64,000 bases of DNA from assembly GCF_000738735.6 (NCBI RefSeq), contig NC_046332.1, forward strand, positions 39,972,075 to 40,036,074, written 5' to 3'. The notes beneath the pieces were generated by a model. The model saw nothing but the letters and a program-made list of their open reading frames with translations. It made no database searches and was not told where the DNA came from. The position numbers and the translations under genes are program-made. Positions 1 to 11,813 of the stretch are shown piece by piece (position 1 is the stretch's first letter; each line of letters starts with the position of its first letter). Origin of the DNA: Corvus cornix cornix (taxonomy: Eukaryota > Chordata > Aves > Passeriformes > Corvidae).

Positions 1-2446
1 TCTAAAATTGCTGATAATTTTTGCAGTAAATAACTGAAGAAAATACCACACTGTATGTCAAGATGTTAAGGGAAAAAACCAACAGCAACCAAAAACACCT
101 GCAAAGGGGTTTTATGTATTTATTTCTCGCTGCTCAATTCCAGTTTTAGGTAGCAAATGTATTATTGCAAAAGTTCTCTGTGTCCTTGAGACTTCCAGAG
201 TTTACTTTTCTTTGATAAAAAGTTCCAGTCAGGACTCTTCAAGTGGTATATTGCCAAGTGTGTATGGTGGTCTCTTCTGTTTTTACCTAGCATGGTCAAA
301 CATGCTTCATGACAACACGAGATTGAACTGACAAACCACAGACCACAGTTCTGGGGTAAATGAAAACTCCTTGCTCTTTCAAATGCAAAAGATTTTTATA
401 GCAAATAACATCACAAAAACTATTTGCTACCATGGATTGAATATATTTAGAGAATAAAAGATGGAAGTAAATGTTTAACTTCGGGGAAAAAATCAGAATG
501 TGTATAAAACACCTCCAGAAATGATCCAGGGAGATAAACTCATTGCTGTATTTGAATTAAAAGTCATGTAATTATTAAGATTATAAAGTTTCAGCAATGA
601 TATTATCTTCTTCCCACAGCTAAAGTCCATAGCTACTCTATATATGATAATTATCTGTGTTGGAAGGTAACACATATTTGCCTACTTGCAAATATTCTCC
701 TCTGCTCCCTCTGTGCTATCTTTTTCTGTCAGACTTTCCCCTCAGAGTAGAGGCAGTAGATTAAACTCAGAGCAGTCTTAGTCAATATGAAGTTAATACT
801 TGTTGTCTACATCATACCTGAAAATCTTCATATGCAAAAGTACTTATGTGTTTAATTTCTATTTGTTCATTTGTTTATCAGTGGATTATGTAAAAAGCTT
901 TGTTACCACTTGAACACATGGTTACTTGTTGGAGTCACCCCAAAAAAGTAATCATCAGCTCCTGTGTTGAGAACATGATCATTATTTGGAAAAATTACTA
1001 GATTATATAAGAGCAAAATCTGGCAGTTTCTCCACATGGGAGACAAGCCAGCTGATGTGAAGAGGTCATGTATCAAATAATGAATAAATATACTTCATAG
1101 CTATGTGAGCTGATGAACATAGGTAGCTATGAGTGAACTTCTTGCTGTTCCAGAGTTAAAGATGCACTTGTCAACTCTAGACTGCCTTTGTTTAAATTGT
1201 TGCTAGCAGTTCAGAAACAGCGATTTCTTAACTGTACTCTGACTAAATCTCTTTCCCAAACCGAATGAAAATAAAGTGTGAAAAATAAATCTCTCTCCTG
1301 TCAGAAAGCAGGATATATGCATACACTGCTCCATGATAAGACAGTGGGAGGCAGTTTATCAAGCTCCATACAGCACCAAGACTCGTAACTGCTTTGCTCA
1401 GTGGACTGCTTTGATAGGGAGGTTTTTCCCTGTTAAGTGCAGTAGTGTGAAAAATGTTGATAATAGTGAAGAGCACATCCTGCACTTTTGGATTTTGTTC
1501 AACATGGCTAGGTGTGCTATGTCCTGAGACAACTTCAGCAGCGGTTTTAGTTCACGTCTTTGGATTTATCAACCTTAATGCTAGGTATTCAAATAGAAAG
1601 GCTTTTTCTAGAATTTTGTTAAATACTCCATCAGAGCTGGTTTTGACTGAAGTTTTTCTGTGGTTGTATGTTGGGGGAGTGAGGAGGACATATAGTTTTT
1701 TAATGTTTTTATCTTAGCATCCCTACAGCTTCTACAGTGAGCTCAGTGGTTAAACTGTTCCTGTACCATTGATGTCCACTGGAGCATGACCCTGTGGTGA
1801 GTGCACCATGGCCTGTGTTTGCCCTTAATATGGTGTGCAACTGTGAAAAGGGAGTGTTGTAGTCATGGCACTATAGGTAGCATCAATTTAGCTCAGTGCA
1901 AAGCTGTAGGTGGTTTGCTGTGGCTCACCACACAGCCATAAAGAGTATCATCTCTGTTCAGCACAGAATTGCAAGTGATAGTATTTAAACTCCCTATAAC
2001 ACTGTGAATGACAGTACTCTCATTTTGTCCAGGAGGAAATGTGAAGACAGGCATTCTGACTGAGCCTGTGATTTAAGTGAGTTAGGTAAAAAAAGAATAT
2101 AATCTCATCATCTGCAAGAGGATGTGGCATCATTGAAATTTACTATTGATTTTAAAGTGATTTTAAAAGAACAATGGATCACAGAGTCAGCCATTTTAGA
2201 AGAAAAAGATGAGTATGTTCATAAATATTTCCTGACATTAGCACAAAGTAACTTAGCAGTTCTGAATCCCTCTCTAAAAATGCTGCTTTTCTCTAAGCCC
2301 TGTGGAAACTACTCTTAGATGAGCTGCTTGGTCTAGATGATTCTCCAACTGTTTTTTACTTGTCATTGAAGCCCTACCCTGTTCAAAAAGTTAAAAGTGA
2401 AAAACGTCTCAAAAATTATTTTTTAACGCAAAGCATTAAAATATAT

Positions 2447-2492
2447 TAATAATATAGTAATAATATAGTAATAATTTTAATAATAATTAAAA
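2447..2492. repeat. AT-rich tandem repeat
   Basis: A short tract built from an imperfect TAATATAGTAA-like unit that decays into TAATAATT. It is ordinary low-complexity sequence in an AT-rich setting. Confidence 0.75.
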
Positions 2493-3476
2493 TGCAACAA
2501 TAAAATGTAGAAGGAAAATATGCTGAAAAAGAACAGTAGAGTACAGAAATTAATGCTTTTTGCCTTATAGCTAAGTTTTTACTAAGATATTATGAAGTGA
2601 GGTTTGTGATGATCTCTTCTAAATCTACAAATGTCATAGATGGATGGAAGGTGAGGAGTGAAATCATTACGTCTGCAGGAAAATAAATCCACTCTGATTT
2701 GGTGATCTTACCCACCAGGAGTTACATGAAACATTACAATTCTCTAGAGTTTATGCTTGTACCTATCATTTACTCTCTGTAATATATCAGAATAATCAAA
2801 TTTTATAAAATAATTATGACCCAAAGTAGCATATTTTTCTGTTTATAATATATTTTTTCTTTGCTTAATTCATATTGTTTGATGACCATTTTAAACAGAA
2901 TTTTCAAAAGTATAGAATATATATTTTCCATTTGCTGGGCCGTTCTTAAAACTTTGTAACAGTGTTAGATGTATCATTTTAATGAGTTTAACATTCATAG
3001 CTGTGGAAAAAGATTATAAATAATGTACAAATTGGGCAACTCAGACAGGAATGGACACAGTGAAATGAACAAGAAACCATTGCAGATCTTTCCTTACATT
3101 AATTTCACCATTGATTTGACTCATTGGGTGAAATGGGGCCTAGTGCTGGCCTTAGTGAGTTTAGCATATCATTTAGTTGGTATAAGTCCTGATATACATT
3201 GTCTACAATTGGATTATCTCATCTAATAGAAGACAGTGCAAGGCAAACAACAATCTAAAAGTTGACCAGTTTGTACTTTTAGACTTCTACTGTGGTTTTT
3301 AGTTTGATGTTTGCATCATAATTAAAATTTAAGAACTTTTAATCTGCACCTTTAAGGATAACAAAAGAAATGTCAAATATTTGGTTTATCAAGATATCCT
3401 GTATGCGCTCCTTTACAATTCAGAATTTCCCATTAGATTAGATTTAGGAATGAAAAAAGTAAGTTTGTTAAAAACT

Positions 3477-3510
3477 GAAAGGAAAGGAAAGAAAAGAAAA
3501 GGAAAGAAAA
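3477..3510 (+). repeat. GAAAG/GGAAA purine microsatellite
   Basis: A purine-only tract of GGAAA and GAAAA units. The open frame running through it becomes lysine-rich only because of this tract. Confidence 0.85.
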
Positions 3511-3641
3511 CTCTCTATGTCTTCTCTGTCCTGTTCAGGATGGTCTTAAAAAATGTCTATAATTTATACTGTTTTCTGTGGTAGTTAAGGCTATAAGTTT
3601 GCATGTGTTCCAACTTGCACAGGAAGACAAGTACTGTAGTG

Positions 3642-3673
3642 CAGTCTGGCAGCATAGTAGATATGCCAGACTG
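3642..3673. repeat. Short perfect hairpin
   Basis: Ten-base arms CAGTCTGGCA (3642-3651) and TGCCAGACTG (3664-3673) are exact reverse complements around a 12-base loop. The stem is too short for a microRNA precursor as it stands. No element was recognised around it. Confidence 0.6.
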
Positions 3674-6115
3674 TTATAAGAAAAATTAAGTAGGAGATCT
3701 AATGCAAAAAATTAGCCTTCTGATTGTGTGTGATATATGAAAAAAAAAAGAAAAAATCAATCAATTCAATACCATTTCCAAGGAACCCACAAGGTCTTAT
3801 TTACTATAACGTTTCTTTTGGTCAGTTGCCCTTATATTTGTTGGCAAGGTTTTAAAATACCTGTGATAAGAATTTTTATGACAAGGAAAATACTTTAAAA
3901 AATATTAAATTAATTATTTTTTGATGTAAGACTTAAGAAAATTATGATTTAAAATATTTCTAATTTTTAGAAATACTTTAAAAAAGGAAATTATTGAGTT
4001 TCCACTTTGATAAGGAATATTTTGTCATAAATTTTAGAGTTCTGTAATGAACTTTTCTTAATTAACCTCATTTTTACATTACTCATGTCAGTGAAAAAGT
4101 TCATTTTAAAATACTAATTAATCCTCCAAATAGAGTGAAAGCACATGCCTTTCTAGAAAGGCTTCCCATTTATAACCTGAGTCTCTCTGGAACATTTTTA
4201 TTATATCTGTTCTCGTGAAAGTTTAAATAAATTTCTTCTTTCCCTCTTTTACTCACACGTTTCCATCAGTTTTCCTTCTACAAAAACTGGTATGGGGAAG
4301 CCTTATATTATTTCATTCCACTGTGTAAACAGTGCTGAATAATATTCCAAGAAGCTCAAAATTCCTAAAATATTTGGAGGTATCAAATACAGATAATATT
4401 CATCTGTATAAAGAATATAAAGACTTCAGTTATTTGTCAGACTGACTCAAGAAAGAAGCATCTTACTAAAGACAGAATTAATCACAGTGGTTTTTGTTAT
4501 TTTCTTGGTGTTTAAGTAACAAGAAATTGTAAAATAAAAAACCTAGCTCTAGTCCCAGCATACTTTAATGGAGATTTTTTGGCGTGAAATAAAAGTAAAG
4601 GATTAAAAATAGATCTATGTCCTGTTTCTAAATCCACAAAGAATATTAATGTATCTGCAGAGAAATTCATCAAAACTGCTTTCCAAGGCTCTGATCGCAA
4701 TATTCTCATAATTAATTTCAAATTAGATTTGTCTAGCATTGGCTTAATTTGTCTAGGAGTAACCAGTACAAAAAAAATCAGCAATTGATGAGTTCACTTC
4801 TGGGTGGGAGCCCTGAAATTTGCCTTTGCTCTAGTTGCAAAGGCATATCCGCAGCACATTATGTTGTCTGCCCAAGTTATTGCAATACTGTAAAAGGATT
4901 GCCAGGTCTTTAAGAGTCCGTGTTCAGGGAACTTCGTGGACATAATTTTAGAATTTTTGCAGTTGAACCCAGAGAATGTGTTTTATTCCTTGCAGAGATA
5001 TTTTTGTTAGTGTGGAACTTGTTTTGTTCCTGTGTTCAGTGAGACACAATCACAGCTGACAGTGATACTAGTAGTTTTCCTCTCTCTTAAATTTAAATTG
5101 CAATGGATAAATAGTTAAATTTGCTTTTAAGCTTTTATTATGAATTCCAAGGATCACACACTTAGAGATGATTAATCCTCAAGGCCATACGCTACCTAAG
5201 TAAACAAGCCCCTATGTTCTTGATATAATAATATGGCAAAATTACAAGTGAGATTTTGCATTACAACATATTATAATGCCAGTAGGAAAAAATTGCTATT
5301 ATTCAGTTCACAATTGTTCCCTCTTATTTATTATCTCATTGTATTAAATATTGATGGATTTAATAGATTATCAGCTTCACCTTAATGGTGTCAAACAGGC
5401 CAAAATGTAAATAGGGATTGCTTTGATGGGATTTATTGATTTATGTGCAATGCCTTTTACCCATTTTTGTGCTTGACCTACACATTTGCTTTAGACTTTA
5501 GTTCGTAAAGAAAATGCAGGGCCCGCCCTGGTCATACTAGGAATGAGTTGCTTAAAAAAATGTCTCCACCATGCAACTTTTAGGATTTGCAAGTAGAGCT
5601 GTTTCTGTATGTCCCTCACATGCTGCACCCCATTCTTCTAACAACAAATCAATACTGCTTTAATTCAGTAAATTTCAGGCACTGTGCTGAAGTTTTATGT
5701 ACTAAGACTCAGAAAATGAGACCTTGTTCTGCTTAGACTTCTTAGAGATATTGATATAACCTATTTCAAGATATCCCCACATGCTTCTTAGGAAACATTC
5801 AAATGTCACAGATTAATAAATGTCAGAAATGGTTTTATTTGAACTTCTAAAACGAGTTAGAGAATTTTGACTTGTAGCTCCTGCAATTGATGTGTTAGCC
5901 AAATAAACTGAGATAAGACAATAACTGTCCTGGTCTCTCTATGTCCTCAACCAGGCCCAAAGAGCATTCTTGTAATTAATGAGTAGAGCCAGCCAGGCAT
6001 AATTTCCTCTGAGATAATGTAGAGACAGGAGTGTTCTTGTAACAGCATGTATTGCAGCACGGCTTTGATCTTCAATTTGCAGGAATATGAATTTCAGGTA
6101 ACTCTCTCGCCCTTT

Positions 6116-6162
6116 AAAAAAGAAAGAAAAGGTAAAACAAAAGGAAAAAAAAAAAGAAAAAC
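6116..6162 (+). repeat. A-rich purine tract
   Basis: A run of GAAA and poly-A units. On the opposite strand it yields the Phe/Ser-rich frame at 5939-6190, which is therefore an artefact. Confidence 0.8.
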
Positions 6163-8311
6163 AATTGTTAAATAGATGCTGGTCTTTCAATAGTCTTCAT
6201 TATACCTTGGATGAGCTGATTAACTTCATAAAAATGACCTTTCTATTGGTGATAAAGGGAGTTTAGCCTCATTTGGTGTGTAATTTAGTGGGTTTTTTGG
6301 CAAGATTAAATCAAATCCATCTATCTTATACAAATGAACTAGTGTGAATTTTTATTAAATAGATTTGTGCCCAATCACTGCTCATATCTAATTTCTACTG
6401 CCTTTTTTTAGTTTTATAAAACTCTGACTAATTTACTCTCCTGCTGCCCCACCCTACCACCCACTTCTGCTGCCCCAATTGGTAAGGGAGATTCACTAAG
6501 TAAACCTTACAGCTCCAGGAATGAGAGATTTTTTCCTGTTAATTTTGTTGTATCACACATTCCAAATGGTTAAAATAAAATTTACAACACCCTGCTGTCT
6601 TAACAGTAAACTAGCTTTCCTTAATGAAATTAAATCCATACAGTATGACTGGAGAGTAAGTCCTTTGGTACTTGCCTGAATTCATAATAGATAGAAGTGT
6701 AAAAACCTAAATAGATCATGTGCAAATGTAGATTTTTCAGAACAGTAAAGAAAGATTTAGAATAGTATATTCTCAGTTGATCAGCCAATGACAGAATTCT
6801 AATTATCTCATCTGTGGATATACAGATGAGATATATATATAGACATAGAGATTTCATTTCTTAAAGAAGTTTTGCAGATACATTGCAAAACTGTACATCT
6901 GCTATGTTTAACTGTAGACAACCAAACAAATCAACCAATCTTCCGAACAGAAGCCCTCTGCAGAAATTATTTTGACATCTATAGGATTGGTTTGTGTTTG
7001 CTTTTGAATTAAGATGAATATCTGCTAAAATATATCTTGCTTTGTAAATCTATGTTAAATATATTTGCTTATCATATCATCCTTCTATTTAAGAGTTTTG
7101 GAAGTAAGTGGACATAATTTTACTTCCTATACTAGGTATTTAATTTAGGCACATTAAATTAGAAGTCTGTCCTCCAGGTATCATCAGCAAAGACAAGAAT
7201 AACAGTCCTGAGAGATTATTTTAGGATACAGGCTGAAAGCCTTATTAATCATTCTCAGTAGTATTCTTACAATGCAGTGTAGTTCTCACACTGTATACTC
7301 TTTTACATATCTCTCTTCTTCATGGGTCCCACAGTCTTTTTCTACATAAAATCAGATGTGTAGAAACAGTTACTCAAAATCAGCTAATTTAGTTATGAAA
7401 TATAAACTTTCTCATGTAATGAAAGTATTAAAACCCTGAGAGCAGTTTTCAAAGTTTTCCTACCTATTTCAATATGAGAGTGTCATAATACTTAAATTAG
7501 TACAAATTTTGATATCTGGAAGTTCATAACAATGCATATTTAGTGCACTGATACTTCTATTTTATTTCACTGTCAAAGTTAGATAAATAGTATTCTCCTC
7601 AGCTGTCACTTCTTTTCTAGATGAAACAATGGAAGTATTTCTCATGCTTAATTTGAAATTAATAAAAGAAAAGGAATCAGAATAGAATTAGTTCAGCATA
7701 TTTCTGTCATTTAGAATTTAGGTAATGGTTAAAACTAAAATCACTATTAACATGTTGGATAGATATTTGCGAAAGAATAATTCTCTATATTTCGTCTCAG
7801 TACTTTTTTTTCAGATACTGTGTCCACCTTCCCTTATTCAAGAATAGTGATGGTATTTACAGTGTTTTATGAGATAAGACAATAACATCACCTCAGATTT
7901 CTGAAACCAGTTTCACAAGACTGTTTGGATAGATCAAGGATGGAAGTCACTATTCTTTGGTAAGGCAGCAAATCAAATTATCTTACCAGTGTGTTACAAC
8001 AGACTCTGCCACTTCTGCTTTTATTTCTGGGAGTATTTAGATGTATAGTTTCCAACTGGTGTTGCACCTTGTTTCCCAGCTTTATTTCTTCCTGTCATTC
8101 AGCTAATTTTTGCATTCCTTTCACATCATCTCTGTAAGTGTGAATTCTCAAAGTGCACAGCACAACAGTGTGACAAGGAAAAAATAAACAAAAGCTGTTA
8201 AATGGTTATATTTATAGGAATGGAGTACCTCAAGCAGATTTTAGGAATTAACTGAAGAGCTTAAAAGCAAAAGCATGCTCTTCGTTGACCCGTATGTTAT
8301 GATAAATTCAG

Positions 8312-8482
8312 AGAATCATGCAATAGCAGAATGATTTGAGTTGGAGTGGACCTTAAAGATCATCTCATTCCAGATCCCGTGCCATGGGCAGGGACACTTC
8401 CCACTAGACCAGGCTGTTCAGGGCCCCACCCAGCCTGGCCTTGAACGCTTCCAAGGATTGGACATCCACAACTCCTCTTCCA
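8312..8482 (-). mobile_element. CR1 LINE fragment, 3' end (minus strand)
   Basis: The plus strand reads a tail-like AATCATG...AGAATG start, then a stretch matching the reverse complement of the avian CR1 3' end: GACCTTAAAGATCATCT, CATGGGCAGGGACAC, CCACTAGACCAGGCTG, CCAGCCTGGCCTTGAA and a decayed GGATTGGACATCCACAAC. The element therefore lies on the minus strand with its 3' end at the left. Only the last 170 bases or so remain. It stops where a plus-strand CR1 of a different subfamily begins, so one probably landed in or beside the other. It has no coding capacity. The identification is from remembered family sequence; the subfamily is not assigned. Confidence 0.92.
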
Positions 8483-8483
8483 G

Positions 8484-8950
8484 CCCCGGGGAGGTCATAC
8501 TTGAAATGCTGTGTCGGGTTCTGGACTCCACAGCACAAGAGAAACATGGGCAAACTGAAGGCAGTCCAATGAAATGAAGTATGTCTCCAGTGCAGGAAGG
8601 CTGAGACCTGGTCCTGTTCAGCCTGGAGAAAAGAAGGCTCAGGCCAATGTGATCAATGTCAGAAGAATCTGAAAGGAGGGTGCAAAGAGGATGGAGGCAG
8701 GCTTTTTATTTACTAGTGCCCTCTGACAGGAGACAATGAGCACAAAATGAAACATCAAGAAACACTTTTTTATTTTGAGTGTGACTGAGCACAGGTTGCC
8801 TGGAGATGTTGTGGAGTCTCTCTCCTTTGATCTATTCAACAACTTGCTGTACATGATCCTGTGCAATCTGCTCCTTGTGTCCTTTCTGTAGTGTGGGGGT
8901 TGAACTAGATGACCTCTGGAAGTCCCCTACAACCTTAGCTGATCTGTGAA
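8484..8950 (+). mobile_element. CR1 LINE fragment, 3' end (plus strand)
   Basis: This copy runs forward through recognisable CR1 3' sequence: a decayed version of the CTGTGTCCAGTTCTGG region, TTCAGCCTGGAGAAAAGAAG, GAGGGTGCAAAGAGGATGG, CATCAAGAAACACTTTTTTA, a degraded GTGACTGAGCAC...AGGTTGCC block, and GTTGAACTAGATGACCTCTG at the 3' end with a weak GATCTGTGAA tail. It belongs to the group with GGATGACCTC-type ends, unlike its neighbour on the left, so the two are separate insertions. The 5' part of the element is missing. Stops and small deletions break the reverse transcriptase frame. Confidence 0.93.
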
Positions 8951-11561
8951 TTAGTTAATCAGTACTGGAGCACGTTAAGACAGTCAGGGCTTCAAAAGAA
9001 AAAATCAATGGAGGTACTAGGGAGTGTGCCAAGAAGCAGGAATTGTTTGTGAAAACTTTCCTTAACAGCAGGGTGCATGTAATAGGCCCGTTGTCCTATG
9101 GCTTATTCTTCCTTATGTGTCAGGTCTTCTGCTCCCAGAGAAGTCAGCAGATCTTGGGCATTAAGTTTCCTAGTTAGAGAAGGTTTACTTCACCAAGCAA
9201 AATGCAAAAACCTTTTTCATTTTGTGAGTTGACATTTACCTGTGTGGTAGATTAAGTATAGCAATATTTTACCATTTCCTTCTCTTCCTCTCGCTTCTCT
9301 CCTGTCTTCTTTTTCACACATTTTCTAACCATCTCATTATTACACAAAATATGCTCTTAAAACTGCTCTATTAACATTACATCAGTCTACCTGTTTGACT
9401 TGTTGGCTTTAATACTTGTAAAATACCTTGTACTGACAGTCAAGTAGAATAGTAAAAAGCTTAGTAATTCTACAGACTAGGGCTTTGTAGTTATGAATTT
9501 TCTAATGTATGCAGTGGTTATTTTTCCCTGACTTGCTTTGGGGTCTCTAGGTGCTTAGCTTGAGAAAACAAAAAGGAACCATGTATGAATTTAGAAGTAC
9601 TATTATGCAGAGTGCATTAACTGAGGTTTGCAACAGTTTGCTGTTTTGAAAAAAAAAAAAAAATTCTTTGGAGATTTATTGGCACTAAATACAGCAGCAG
9701 AAATATCACCAGCAACATGTTCTTTACATTCCCAGTGGAACCCTGAGGAACTCTGGCTGCTTTCCTTCCTCATTTACATTCATTTTCTACTTGTTCAGCA
9801 GAGTTCAGAAAGAAGAAAGGAATTCAATTTACACATGGATCTACATTGTTCCTGGCTTTTCCTGTAAAGATCGTAAAAATACATGTTGATGGTTTGAACC
9901 TTCTTTTTAGCAAAAGGAAAAAGAAGGGAAATAAAATCTGTGTCCATAGATGAAAAACATTAATCACTGAATACAAATGCTTAAAAATCAGCCTTTTTTC
10001 TGCAATCTTTTTTACAAGAAAACAATGTAGTATCATTCATTAATTTTTTTTTTGCTATAATTTGAATATGTATCCATGTTTGTATTTGTATCATATGATT
10101 TAGCTTTAGTTTTTTAAGGCTATTGTGGTATATATTTTGTGTGTGTTTTCTAATTTTGGTAAATTTCAAATTAAATTTATATTTTTCCTCCATGTTTTGC
10201 AGACAGGAAAGAATTTCAAATAGTACATTAAAATAAAAATTGAGCTGTCTCAATTTTAGTGGACCAATTGTACCCTCAGCAAGACAGTTCTTGCAGAACG
10301 AATAGTGTCACGAAGTTATCACGAGTTACATTCATTTATGTGGATGATTTATGGTGATGTTGCATTTCACATCCTTTGTAATGACATGATCACCCATCGA
10401 AAAGAGATGAAAGTATGAGTATGGTGACATTACAATGTCACTATTCTGGTAGGTGTTATACAGTGTCATAATCCATGACACAGTAATTTCTTGCTGACAA
10501 AGAAATACAGATGGCTTGGCCTCTAATTAATCCATTATTCCCAGTCAAAAAGACAGCTCGAATTTTTAATTCAACCCCTCTCTACTTAATAATTCCTGGC
10601 TGTTCTTTAAAATACCCACAACAGGAGGTTTAAAAGCTTTCTTTGACAGTGCTTGTACAAAAAGAAGAGTATAGTCTGTACTGCCCTCAGTAGTCTATAA
10701 GGAACTGCTAAAATGAATGTGCTTCATAGTGCAAATAATATTTTCTCAATAACCTAGATAAATAAATAATAAGTTTGCTTTGAGTTCCACTTTTGATATG
10801 TATCCTTTTCTCTTAGAGTACACTAAAAACCATAAATCAAAATAACTGTTGTATCAGTGCTGTACTGATTCATAATAGGTATTCAAAATTTTCCCATGTT
10901 TTGACACAGTAGCAGAAAACCATCTGAAGTTTCATCTTGCAGACCCTGGCATCTTCTAGATCTATTGCCAAAGGAATTTTCCCAGGTTGAGCAGACACAT
11001 TTGTTTAAATCTCAGTATAAATTCACTGCATATAACCAGCAAATGCATGGAAACTTATGTTACCAAATGCCTCTCAATTTTAAATGGCAATGACGGAAAA
11101 ACAAGTCTTTATTACCTCCTTGACCTTGCACAATTTCTTAGAAAAACAGAAAGAGAGGGGTTTATGGTCAAAATTCAGATCTGTTCTAAGCAGGTTTTTT
11201 CTTCTGTATTTCATTGCCTCAAAAATACAGTTTTGCAGAAACAAGTTCTCCTCACTAGGCGATTACCATGGGTCACTGCTAAACACATGCTGTAGAGCTG
11301 TGACTTCTCAGAACTGACAGCACAAAGAAGGGCTATTTTCAAAGTATGAACCTCACGCCCTATGCATTTTTCTGTGGTTTGATTATTTGAGTATTGACAC
11401 CGTTAGACCAACTGACACTACCAAGTGTGCCAAAGATCTTTACTTATTTTGCCATTAAGTACTTTTTTTTCTTATTACAGCATATGTTCTTTTCTGGTTG
11501 GTTGGTTTCTTTAACATTTTTTATAAAATCTTGACTGTGAAAATGCAGGCAGAAGAATACA
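8951..11561. other. Unique non-coding stretch
   Basis: No gene is supported. It contains a 15-base A run at 9649-9663. At 10290-10620 the base composition is more balanced, with homeodomain-like TAATTA words (see findings). The two overlapping frames near 11000-11300 show no family resemblance. Confidence 0.55.
9649..9663 (+). repeat. Poly-A run (15)
   Basis: An uninterrupted A15. The sequence before it shows no recognisable retrotransposed body, so it is called a simple repeat. Confidence 0.8.
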
Positions 11562-11813
11562 GTAGAATCATAGAAAAACTGAGATTGGAAGGAACCTCTG
11601 GAGATCAATTAGTTCAGCCATCATCTCAAAGCAGGGGTAATTATATCAAGACACCCAGTCTGGACTATGTCCATTAGAGTCCTGAAGAATTCCAAGAATA
11701 GAAATCCCACAATCTTCCTGGAAAACATGTTGCAGTATTAGACCACTCATGTTTTTTTCCTTTGTATCCAGTACAAATTTCTTGCATTTCAACTTATTAC
11801 CCTTCCTCCTATC
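11562..11813 (-). mobile_element. CR1 LINE fragment, diverged (minus strand)
   Basis: It starts with TAGAATCATAGAAAAACTGAG, the reverse complement of a CR1 tail, followed by GATTGGAAGGAACCTCTGGA and a degraded GATCATCTAGTCCA block. Later blocks match the region normally reading as the inverse of CTCCAAGGATGGAGACTCCACAACC, and it ends with a ...CATTTCAACTTATTACCCTTCCTCCTATC remnant of the GTGCCCATTGCCTCTTGTCCT region. It is more diverged than the other copies and so probably older. Only about 250 bases of 3' end remain. No coding frame survives. Confidence 0.85.

Larger units (their letters stand above)
1..8311. other. Unique AT-rich non-coding stretch
   Basis: No gene is supported. All open frames are short (under about 90 codons), begin at arbitrary points and resemble no family I recognise. 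The stretch holds simple repeats (2447-2492, 3477-3510, 6116-6162), a short hairpin (3642-3673) and many A/T runs. I see no CR1 copy or other transposon here. Diverged old repeats could be missed by eye. Confidence 0.6.

Noticed and set aside
3642..3673. Hairpin as a microRNA precursor
   Set aside because: The stem is only 10 base pairs, and flanking bases do not extend it to the roughly 22 or more needed.
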